From Sipunculus nudus (lineage: Eukaryota > Annelida > Sipuncula > Golfingiida > Sipunculidae), in contig JAPPUL010000068.1 in the NCBI GenBank assembly GCA_026874595.1, forward strand, positions 1,129,001-1,193,000: a stretch of 64,000 bases of DNA, written 5' to 3'. Under the pieces are notes generated by a model. It searched no databases. It saw only the letters and a list, made by a program, of their open reading frames with translations, and was not told the DNA's origin. The position numbers were made by a program, and so were the translations under genes. This document shows, piece by piece, positions 17,818 through 25,448 of the stretch. Every line of letters starts with the position of its first letter. Within the stretch, counting starts at the first letter, position 1.

Positions 17818-17934
17818 ATGTTACCCCCATATGTTACCCCCATATGTTACCCCCATATGTTACCCCCATATGTTACCCCCATATGTTACCCCCATATGTT
17901 ACCCCCATATGTTACCCCCATATGTTACCCTCAA
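17792..17934. repeat. 13-bp tandem repeat, eleven copies, in the DUF116 leader
   Basis: Eleven contiguous copies with 13-base period starting at 17792. Nine are identical (plus strand atgttacccccat) and two carry a single C-to-T change near the ends. On the DUF116 coding strand each unit supplies GGGGGTAACATATG, that is a purine-rich ribosome-site-like core followed by ATG. Because 13 is not a multiple of 3, the array runs through all three frames. Several plus-strand ORFs across it are artefacts. Confidence 0.97.
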
Positions 17935-18098
17935 TGCCCGGCTCTTCTCAATTTGCGCCTGTTACTAGAAAAAGTCTTTTGGCTAACTAGCACATTGTTC
18001 TTAGTTTTTTTTAATATAAACTGTTTATCCTATAAACTGTAAGGTAATAAGATAACAAGCATTTTTATCTAGGTCAACTTTATTAGTTTACTATAGCT

Positions 18099-18656
18099 CT
18101 ATAGTTTATACCTCCTGCAAACATTATCTAAAGACTCATCTAACTTATCTTTCCCTTCACTTTCGTTTAATAATGTGTAGTCTGCAAGCGCTATCGGGCC
18201 GCCTTTTTCTATTTTTTCTACCTCTTCAATGTCTCTTTTATCTACTTCTTCTTCTTTTAATGGGCGACTTTCCCTTTTATATAGCCTTTTGTACCTTAGC
18301 TCCTTAGGGCTGTATAACGCTAGTACAAAAAGTTCCTCTCTATATCTTTGCTTTAAAATCTTATATTCTGACAAACTGTAAAGACCATCTATTATTACCT
18401 TTTGACCGGCACTTAATAAATTATCTATCTCCCCTGAAGACAAAAGTGCATAAGCTCCCATCCCATGTTCTGCTCTTATGCCCTCACGCACTTCCTTCTC
18501 GTTTTCAGGCGTTATAGCCTTACCCCTGCGCTTTAACTCTTCAAGCGTTAACTTGCCAAAATATACTCGCTTGTACCCTCTGCTCTCAAAATGTTTACTT
18601 GCAAGCGATTTACCACTCCCTGCAAGTCCCACCAATGCAACAATGTTTTTACTCAT
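18099..18656 (-). CDS. UPF0200-like P-loop nucleotide kinase
   Basis: 185 residues. The P-loop GLAGSGKS is at residues 10-17, then a YKRVYFG strand and an LEELKRRGKAITPENE segment, as in the UPF0200 / dephospho-CoA-kinase-like family best known from archaea. The lid-like KRLYKRESRP and DKRDIEEVEK region supplies arginines. The substrate is unknown. It is not a typical CoaE, which has a different lid and length. The gene starts 27 bases after the glyQS stop, so it is probably in the same operon. Confidence 0.75.
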   Translation of the reverse strand: MSKNIVALVGLAGSGKSLASKHFESRGYKRVYFGKLTLEELKRRGKAITPENEKEVREGIRAEHGMGAYALLSSGEIDNLLSAGQKVIIDGLYSLSEYKILKQRYREELFVLALYSPKELRYKRLYKRESRPLKEEEVDKRDIEEVEKIEKGGPIALADYTLLNESEGKDKLDESLDNVCRRYKL

Positions 18657-18682
18657 AAACCACTTTCTTCCAACAACTAAAG

Positions 18683-20065
18683 TTAAACTAGATTCTCAGC
18701 TAGATACTCACTCACCTTATTAAGCTTTATCCTCTCCTGTCTCATACTGTCTCGCTCCCTTATGGTTATACTCTCATCTTTTAAACTATCATAATCAACC
18801 GTTATACAAAATGGTGTGCCTATCTCATCTTGACGCCTATATAGTTTTCCTATACTGCCTGTGTCGTCATATTGCACTGAATAGCCGCTTTGGCTTAGTG
18901 TTTGGCTTAGTCTTTTTGCTGTTTTGACTATTTCTACTTCGTTGCGCTTTAATGGTAGTATTCCGGCCTTTATTGGCGAGAGCCGCCTGTTTAACTTCAA
19001 TATCCGACGTTTGGTAGCTCCTGCCTCTTCCTCTTTATACGCATCTAGTAAAAAGGTTAGTATCGTTCTGTCTACTCCAAACGAGGGTTCTACTACATAC
19101 GGTATATATGTTTCATCGCTTTGCGGATCTTTATAGTGTAATTCCTCTTGCCCGAAAGCCTCATGTTGTCTTAAATCATAATCTCCCCTCGACGCTATAC
19201 CCTCAAGTTCTCCCCAGCCAAACGGAAACTTATATTCTATATCTAGCGTCTTATTTGAATAGTGAGATAACTCCTCCTTGCCATGCTCCCGTAACCTTAA
19301 ATTATTTTTATCTATTGACAAACTCAAAAACCAATTCATAGATTCATTAACCCATTCATCAAAGTATTTTGACTCCTCGTTCGGTTTTACAAAATATTCT
19401 ATCTCCATTTGTTCAAACTCACGTGTTCTATATGTGAAATTACCAGGCGTTATCTCATTGCGAAACGCTTTGCCTATTTGGGCTATACCAAACGGAAGTT
19501 TCTTTCTACTTGATCTTAAAACATTTTTGAAGTTAACAAATATCCCCTGAGCCGTCTCAGGCCTCATGTATAACTCTGTTGTACTCTCTTCTATCACTCC
19601 TTGAAACGTTTTGAACATTAAATTGAATTCTCGACTCTCCGTTAGTTCCTTATTCCCACAGCTTGGACAGCCGATATCATTATCTTTTAATAGTTTGTTT
19701 AACTCGGCGTTTGTTTTACCTTCAACAGATGTTTTTAACTTGTTTTCAAGTATATGATCTGCTCTGAAACGCTCTTTACATGATTTGCAGTCAACTAATG
19801 GATCATTAAACGATTTAAGATGTCCACTTGCCTCCCAAACCTTCGGATGTAGCAAAATACCACTGTCAAGACCAACAACATCTTCTCGCCTCTCTACAAA
19901 GTGTTTCCACCACTGTTGCTTTACGTTGTTTTTAAGCTCAACTCCCAATGGCCCGTAGTCCCATGTGTTTGAAAGCCCTCCATATATTTGTGAGCCCGGA
20001 TATATATATCCACGTTGCTTGCACATTGCAATTAGCTCTTTTACTTTTACATTATCCATTTTCAC
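18683..20065 (-). CDS. glyQS: Glycyl-tRNA synthetase, single-chain (alpha2) type
   Basis: 460 residues of the class II dimeric glycyl-tRNA synthetase, the type used by many Gram-positives, archaea and eukaryotes rather than the alpha2beta2 form. Signals are GYIYPGSQIYGGL near the N-terminus, WDYGPLGVELK (motif 1), the C-x2-C..C-x2-C zinc-like insert (CKSC and CPSC), RPETAQGIFVNF, FRNEITP (motif 2) and SFGVDRTILTFLL (motif 3). The frame opens with GTG at 20065, but ATG at 20059, four bases after GAGGGTG, is the likelier start. No T-box leader was seen in the 131 bases upstream. Confidence 0.95.
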   Translation of the reverse strand: MKMDNVKVKELIAMCKQRGYIYPGSQIYGGLSNTWDYGPLGVELKNNVKQQWWKHFVERREDVVGLDSGILLHPKVWEASGHLKSFNDPLVDCKSCKERFRADHILENKLKTSVEGKTNAELNKLLKDNDIGCPSCGNKELTESREFNLMFKTFQGVIEESTTELYMRPETAQGIFVNFKNVLRSSRKKLPFGIAQIGKAFRNEITPGNFTYRTREFEQMEIEYFVKPNEESKYFDEWVNESMNWFLSLSIDKNNLRLREHGKEELSHYSNKTLDIEYKFPFGWGELEGIASRGDYDLRQHEAFGQEELHYKDPQSDETYIPYVVEPSFGVDRTILTFLLDAYKEEEAGATKRRILKLNRRLSPIKAGILPLKRNEVEIVKTAKRLSQTLSQSGYSVQYDDTGSIGKLYRRQDEIGTPFCITVDYDSLKDESITIRERDSMRQERIKLNKVSEYLAENLV

Positions 20066-20196
20066 CCTCGATACTTAGTCTTTTTTTTACTGTTATATTT
20101 ATAATATTTTTATAGCTGTTTTTTGCACATTTTAAGTAATTATTAATTATATTAAACTTTTTAACATTCTATTTAGAGTTTTATAGGATTTATAAG

Positions 20197-20646
20197 ATGA
20201 ACCTTGCTGTTAACTTTATTAAGCTTAAAAGTAATGCTATACCTCCCAAATATGCTACTTTAGGTTCTTGTGGTTTGGACCTTTTTGCTTTAACTTTAAA
20301 TTCTAAAGATTTAGTCTTAAACCCAGGACAAAGTGAGATAATAAATACTGGTATTGCTTTGGAAATACCAGCCGGTTTTGAAGGACAGGTTAGACCAAGA
20401 AGCGGTATTGCCTTTCATTACAACGTTACAGTTTTAAATGCACCAGGGACCATTGATTCTGACTATCGGGGAGAGATTAAAGTCATTTTAATAAATCTAG
20501 GCGATAACCCTTTTATTATTAAGCACCATATGAGAATCGCTCAGCTTGTTATTGCACCTGTTGCCAGAGTGAACCTGCTTGAACAAAAGAATCTCTCATC
20601 ATTAACCAAAAGAGGAGCTCATGGTTTTGGCAGTACGGGATATTAA
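20197..20646 (+). CDS. dut: dUTP diphosphatase
   Basis: 149-residue trimeric dUTPase that removes dUTP and supplies dUMP. All five motifs are present in order: GSCGLDLFA, RPRSGIA, GTIDSDYRGEI, RIAQLVI and the C-terminal RGAHGFGSTGY arm. It is the lone plus-strand gene in a minus-strand region, and its sense strand is rich in pyrimidine-ending codons, matching the surrounding strand composition rather than that of the housekeeping genes. The start is ATG. Confidence 0.97.
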   Translation: MNLAVNFIKLKSNAIPPKYATLGSCGLDLFALTLNSKDLVLNPGQSEIINTGIALEIPAGFEGQVRPRSGIAFHYNVTVLNAPGTIDSDYRGEIKVILINLGDNPFIIKHHMRIAQLVIAPVARVNLLEQKNLSSLTKRGAHGFGSTGY

Positions 20647-20684
20647 AACCTTTTGGGGGACACTAACTTAGAATATATTTTGCT

Positions 20685-21230
20685 TTAATTTCTTGTTAAC
20701 ATGTTAAATAGTTTATATGCCTCGGCTGTGTTCCAGTATATGCCACCGGACTTGTGTGCTATTATATAGCCTTTAGGGTCTATTATGAAGGTTTGTGGGA
20801 TTGAAGTTACTCCGTATTTCTCTTCGGAACCCGCACTATTGGCTATCTCAAAACTATAGTTATTTAAGTCTTGAAAGTCTTTTAATATGTCTTCATTTTC
20901 GTAGCTTACTGCAAGCATTGCAAATCTGCGCTTCTTTAACTTCTTGTTTAAATCATCCATTGACGGCATCTCTTCTCGGCAAGGAGGACACCATGTTGCC
21001 CAGAAATTTAAAAAGACGACTTTTCCCCTATATGATTTTAGACTCACCTTCTGTCCAGTTGATATCTTTGTCATTATGAAATTGGGTGCTTCTATCTTTT
21101 CTTTCACTCGGGTTATTCTCATCGTGTCTAATAGCTTTTGTATACTTTGATTTGAGCCATGACTTGTTACTGATACGTTTCCAAGAGCAAGTATTGCAAG
21201 CAACAGTAATATTATAGTTCTGCTTTTCAT
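20685..21230 (-). CDS. Exported TlpA/ResA-type thioredoxin-fold protein
   Basis: 181 residues. The N-terminal signal peptide (residues 1 to about 22, with a leucine-rich core) directs it to the periplasm, possibly as a membrane anchor. The thioredoxin fold shows FWATWCPPCREEMP with a CPPC active site near residues 84-87, and GVTSIPQTFIIDPKG with the cis-Pro. This is the AhpC-TSA/TlpA pattern used for reducing extracytoplasmic disulfides, often in cytochrome c maturation. It lies downstream of three secreted-protein genes but with a 231-base gap. There are 13-bp and 16-bp direct repeats upstream (21282-21346). Confidence 0.92.
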   Translation of the reverse strand: MKSRTIILLLLAILALGNVSVTSHGSNQSIQKLLDTMRITRVKEKIEAPNFIMTKISTGQKVSLKSYRGKVVFLNFWATWCPPCREEMPSMDDLNKKLKKRRFAMLAVSYENEDILKDFQDLNNYSFEIANSAGSEEKYGVTSIPQTFIIDPKGYIIAHKSGGIYWNTAEAYKLFNMLTRN

Positions 21231-21320
21231 TTCTAAAGTCCCTCCTGCATTCTTTCACTTTTTTTAAGTTGTTGCATGATATATAAAGATAATCGTTTAT
21301 AAAGATAATCCAAAATTGTT

Positions 21321-21346
21321 CTTTTTGCTTATACTTTTTGCTTATA
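21321..21346. repeat. 13-bp tandem duplication upstream of the TlpA-like gene
   Basis: ctttttgcttata occurs twice in tandem, exactly. A second pair, tataaagataatc at 21282-21294 and 21298-21310, lies just before it. The 231-base gap between the TlpA-like and LamG-protein genes otherwise shows only A/T-rich DNA. Confidence 0.88.
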
Positions 21347-21461
21347 CTTTTTTTTGATCATTTACACATCTTATATACTATTAACACTTTATATATAACC
21401 TTATAACCTGATTTACATCTTTGTAAGAGCTTGTACTTTAAGTAAGATAAGTATTTTAAGA

Positions 21462-23126
21462 TTACTTTTTTACTATTATTGACACTTCTTTTGAGTTTGG
21501 ACTCTCATGTCCGTTTTTATCAACGGCACTAACTGTAAAAAAGTATAACCTGCCTGCTTCAAGGGAACTTATTTCGTATTTAAGTTGTCTTTCAACACTA
21601 GTCAGGATTTTAGGAGGGCCTACCTGTAGATAATTACCTGTATCTGTGCCATAATATATTTTGTAGTATACAATATCCTTCTCAAGATTCCCTGCCCAAA
21701 GCAGCTTTACTTTGCCATCTTCACTATAAGCTTTTAAACCCCTTGGTGGTTTTGGTGGCAGATCTCTTTCAAAGTCAAAGCTTAGATCTTTTAGTATAGG
21801 CGCATTCTCTCCATCATGTGAGCTTTTTAAGGTTGCTCGCCATTGAAAATATCTACCTTGGACTTTTGTAATATTTGTTTTTATTGCATTTTTATCTAAA
21901 TCATGGTCTAAATCGTGCCATGGGATGGTCATATCGTCTGGTGAGTATAATATGTCGCTTAGCCTGTATTGTAGCCTTATATGACTTTTATTAATCTCTT
22001 TTGACTTTAGGATATAATCATTTAAATAAGTCCCTTTGTACTCTAAATCGTATATATTGCTTACTACATGTCCTTGCACATTGCCATAAGGCCTAACATG
22101 AAAGTATGCCTTCTCTTCCCACATACCTTTTCTTATGTCTTTACTTTTTCCCATCCCTTCTAAAGATGAGTTTTCTGCAACAAAAGAAGAACTAAAACTT
22201 GCAAGTTTTAATATCTTAGATTTTGGATATTTTGTTTGTTTGCTTATCTTAAGTTCGTCAAGATAACCATAATATCCCTTGCCAATTATAAGGGGGAGTT
22301 TCTCTTGACCGCTAAATCTTGGTATTAGTACCGTGTCTTCTGGTTGTCCTGATTCAGTTACGAATATACTACTTTCTTCGTTACCGTTTCTATAGTATGT
22401 TAGTTTTCCGTCTAAGCTTCTATACGTTATTGCATGATGTACCCATTCAAACTTGTGGAGTCGCTTTTGTCCCTCCAGGCTTACTTTATCTTTTGACTTT
22501 TGTTCTCCTCTTTCCATATTCGGACTGTGGAATATATTATGAAAATCAAAAAACAGTCGGCGTTCCTTTATATAACAGATTATACCTTTATATTTGTTTA
22601 CCACGCCGTTTTCTATTACAGGACCATGTCGCTTTAATATTGTTTCACCATCACTTAGTAATGCAGGACTTGCCCAAAACTCTATTGTGAAGTCTCCTGT
22701 TGTTTGCTGTTCGAATAATGACTCCTCTGTAGGAATTAGTTCTATCTCGCTTTGATATGAAAACTTCCCCGAACTGCTTCCATATATCTTATGTCCTGCA
22801 GAATATTGTAATCTCTTTATACCAACGTTATAATTGCCATCTGCAAAACTGCTTCCTAACTCATCGTCGTTTAGTCCCTCTTCTATCTCCATTTTGTCTT
22901 CTTTATTAAAATGTATTAGAAGGTCTGTTTTTACATCGCTATAATATTCGTTGTCTTTTAATGTTAGCCAGACACTCTTATCTGATTTTGTTATTTGGCT
23001 TATATTTTTTTTGTGAGTGTTTTCAAAACGTTTTGATTTTGGGGATATTGTATAACTATTTAGGTTTGTTTTTGTGTTTAGTAATAAAGTTAAAATACTT
23101 ATTACAAATATTATACTACTTCGCAT
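21462..23126 (-). CDS. Secreted LamG / fibronectin-III protein
   Basis: 554 residues with an N-terminal signal peptide (hydrophobic core at about 3-18). Residues about 115-310 form a concanavalin-like LamG/laminin-G3 jelly roll: DFTIEFWAS near the start, HHAITYRSLDGKLTYYRNG and GYLDELKISK at the end. The last 90 residues are a fibronectin type III domain, opening PPKPPRGLKAY and closing with YFFTVSAVDKNGHES. Such combinations bind carbohydrate or protein outside the cell. No catalytic residues are evident. It follows the beta-propeller and S55 genes on the same strand. Confidence 0.85.
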   Translation of the reverse strand: MRSSIIFVISILTLLLNTKTNLNSYTISPKSKRFENTHKKNISQITKSDKSVWLTLKDNEYYSDVKTDLLIHFNKEDKMEIEEGLNDDELGSSFADGNYNVGIKRLQYSAGHKIYGSSSGKFSYQSEIELIPTEESLFEQQTTGDFTIEFWASPALLSDGETILKRHGPVIENGVVNKYKGIICYIKERRLFFDFHNIFHSPNMERGEQKSKDKVSLEGQKRLHKFEWVHHAITYRSLDGKLTYYRNGNEESSIFVTESGQPEDTVLIPRFSGQEKLPLIIGKGYYGYLDELKISKQTKYPKSKILKLASFSSSFVAENSSLEGMGKSKDIRKGMWEEKAYFHVRPYGNVQGHVVSNIYDLEYKGTYLNDYILKSKEINKSHIRLQYRLSDILYSPDDMTIPWHDLDHDLDKNAIKTNITKVQGRYFQWRATLKSSHDGENAPILKDLSFDFERDLPPKPPRGLKAYSEDGKVKLLWAGNLEKDIVYYKIYYGTDTGNYLQVGPPKILTSVERQLKYEISSLEAGRLYFFTVSAVDKNGHESPNSKEVSIIVKK

Positions 23127-23257
23127 AAGACCTTGTGCTTTTTATTATATGAGTTATTATAAACTCTTTTAACTTTCCTTCTGTCCTTCTATCCCTTACC
23201 CTATTTCGACACTTTTTAACTTCTTTTATATCTTTTTTTATATTAAAAACCAGATAA

Positions 23258-25369
23258 TTATTTTATCGTTCTAAAAGATGTTTCGTAGGATGAGAAATTA
23301 TCAAAACTATCTGATGTTCGGATAACTAAAATATTAGTATTGCCTTTGACGACATTTTCATTTGTATGTTTTAGTTTGAATCTAAACAATTCAGTTTTCT
23401 GATCGTATAATAAATCTTTAGGTTTTATATATACCCAATCTTTGCTATTAAGAGAATAATGGATTGTCTTTATATTACTTAAATTATCTTTAGCAAGGCC
23501 CTCAACGTATATTCCATCATATCTTGTATATACTTTTACATACTGTATTTTTGGCGGTGTGTTATCTACTTTTAGGAGTTTACTTATGTTTATTCCCTTT
23601 TCTATGCGACCAGGTGTATTTGACTTTTTATCAGATGCCACAACCTTAAATTTATAATTACCGTTGGGAAGTTTTCTTATGTCAAAATTAAAGAAGTTTT
23701 CACTAAGTCCCTCAGCAAGCAAAAACCAATTGTTATAACTCTCCTCTTTAAAGTATACATCATAGGTAAGGACATCTTTATCCTCATCAAAGGCACTCCA
23801 TTTTAAGATTGTTTGCCTTGATGGTATTAGATTTATATTTTCTGGTTTAACTTGTTGTTCGTTCTCATCATCATCATCATCTTTTTTGATAAGCATAATA
23901 TTATCTACCTTTGGCGGACGATTGGCTGGAAGATAGGATAATACAACTGATTGTATTACAGGAGGAGTTTTTGTTTTTTTGGCAAGCTCTATTTTGTATT
24001 GTATATACTGTCCTGGCGGGGTTTTAATATAACTCCAAGAACCTCTATTATTTCCTTTGCTCCAATTGCTCCATGTTTTGTCAGGTATCTTTGTGCCTCC
24101 CGCTCTTGTGTATATTGAAATTAAAGAAGTAGTCTTGCCGCTCCACTTTATTAAACCCCAACGAGAGTAACTACCTGTGTCAAAAACTTTAGATGTATAA
24201 ACGCCATCTTTTGAATAACTTAAACTAATATCAAGTACTTTGCCTAAATTTCCTGTTGTAACTATCAAGTTATTCCCACTTGCAAGCAAGGATAATACAT
24301 ATATTTCATCAGTCTTTACAAATATTGAGGCCTTATTAACTCCTTCCACTTTGTATATTATCCCACGTGATGTGCCGGCGTATAACTTTCCATTATCATC
24401 TAGGGCAAGTGAATAGATTAATGTGTCATCAAGGGTTAGGAGTTTTTTAAGTTTTCCTTGGCTTAATTTATATATCGAGTTTTTTAAGGGTATCTTTTTT
24501 CCGGATTTACCTGCTTTGTTTTTGTTGGATATTGAGCCATAGATACTAAAACTGTCTCGGTAATCTAGCGTTTGAGGTGGCATTTTACGGAATTTAGTTG
24601 CCGTACTAAAGTATATATTGCCCCTTTTATCAAGCACTATGTCCTTTATCTCACCTTCATAACTATCATAAAGCACTTCAACTTCTTTTGTTTTGTTTTT
24701 GAACTTATATAATATCCCTTTCTCGCCGCTGCCGAAAATTACATGGTCTTTTCTTTTGTCTACGGCGAGGCATAGAAAGTTAGTTTCGCTTTTTGAGAAA
24801 AAGACTTTTTTTGCCGTGCCTTCTTTACTTATCTTGTAAAGTCCTGCATCCGAGCCTGTTACTGCGTATACATTATCTTTTTTATCGTGTGCTATGTCCC
24901 ATATGTAAATTTCTGGCAGCTTAGCAAACACTTTCCCAATGCCTGTTTTGCCATCGATTTTTATTATTGTACCATCTGGAACTACAGAAGCGAAAATGTT
25001 CCCTTGACTATCTAAGGATAAGCTACTTATTGAAAGTCCGCTTGTATGCTTATAAAGTAGCTTCGGCCTTAAGCCTTGCGATTTCTTATATATATTAGGC
25101 TTATTTCCTGTCCCGAAATATATTGTTCCTTTGTTGTCTCCTACCGAAGACCATATATACAATATGTCCTTTTGACTAAATATTTCTTTTGTACTTGGTG
25201 AGAACGATAATCTGCCATATATATCTATAGTCACACCTTTAAAAGTTCCAAGCTCAAAATCCTCTATACTACTATCCTCTATAAACTGAGTAGTTACACC
25301 ATATCCATTTATTGTAATGGCACAAAATAGTATAAGCAGAAGTCTTTTAATCTTTATAAGTTTCAGCAT
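23258..25369 (-). CDS. Secreted beta-propeller protein with C-terminal Ig/FN3-like domains
   Basis: 703 residues with a signal peptide (about 1-24). Residues about 50-400 consist of repeated blades with the pattern D-x-x-G-N-I-Y/F-A-x-x-x-x-G-x-I-Y-K (for example LDSQGNIFAS, DKKDNVYAVTG, DKRGNIYFST), as in NHL/SMP-30-like propellers. The C-terminal half has an FN3-like domain around ILKWSAFDEDKDVLTYDVYF and a further beta-sandwich. A five-Asp run near residue 497 comes from a short codon repeat. No enzymatic site was recognised. It likely forms a periplasmic or surface scaffold with its neighbours. Confidence 0.82.
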   Translation of the reverse strand: MLKLIKIKRLLLILFCAITINGYGVTTQFIEDSSIEDFELGTFKGVTIDIYGRLSFSPSTKEIFSQKDILYIWSSVGDNKGTIYFGTGNKPNIYKKSQGLRPKLLYKHTSGLSISSLSLDSQGNIFASVVPDGTIIKIDGKTGIGKVFAKLPEIYIWDIAHDKKDNVYAVTGSDAGLYKISKEGTAKKVFFSKSETNFLCLAVDKRKDHVIFGSGEKGILYKFKNKTKEVEVLYDSYEGEIKDIVLDKRGNIYFSTATKFRKMPPQTLDYRDSFSIYGSISNKNKAGKSGKKIPLKNSIYKLSQGKLKKLLTLDDTLIYSLALDDNGKLYAGTSRGIIYKVEGVNKASIFVKTDEIYVLSLLASGNNLIVTTGNLGKVLDISLSYSKDGVYTSKVFDTGSYSRWGLIKWSGKTTSLISIYTRAGGTKIPDKTWSNWSKGNNRGSWSYIKTPPGQYIQYKIELAKKTKTPPVIQSVVLSYLPANRPPKVDNIMLIKKDDDDDENEQQVKPENINLIPSRQTILKWSAFDEDKDVLTYDVYFKEESYNNWFLLAEGLSENFFNFDIRKLPNGNYKFKVVASDKKSNTPGRIEKGINISKLLKVDNTPPKIQYVKVYTRYDGIYVEGLAKDNLSNIKTIHYSLNSKDWVYIKPKDLLYDQKTELFRFKLKHTNENVVKGNTNILVIRTSDSFDNFSSYETSFRTIK

Positions 25370-25420
25370 AATTGCTCCTTATTTTATTCTCAATATCTTT
25401 ATTCTCAAGGGTTTGGTTAT

Positions 25421-25448
25421 TATTCCTCTTGCTCTATTCCTCTTGCTC
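25421..25448. repeat. 14-bp tandem duplication across the S55 gene stop codon
   Basis: tattcctcttgctc occurs twice exactly, straddling the stop codon of the S55-protein gene. Removing one copy would still give the same terminal residues and then a TAA stop, so the duplication left the protein end almost unchanged. A related T-rich direct repeat (tttattctcaa) lies at 25384-25407. Confidence 0.88.

Noticed and set aside
17792-17934. CRISPR array
   Set aside because: Units are contiguous with no spacers and only 13 bases long; no cas genes.
17648-18042. Plus-strand frames with repeated MLPPYVTPICYPH units
   Set aside because: They are three-frame readings of the 13-bp array and not proteins.
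20066-20196. T-box leader for glyQS
   Set aside because: No T-box core sequence or specifier structure visible in 131 A/T-rich bases.
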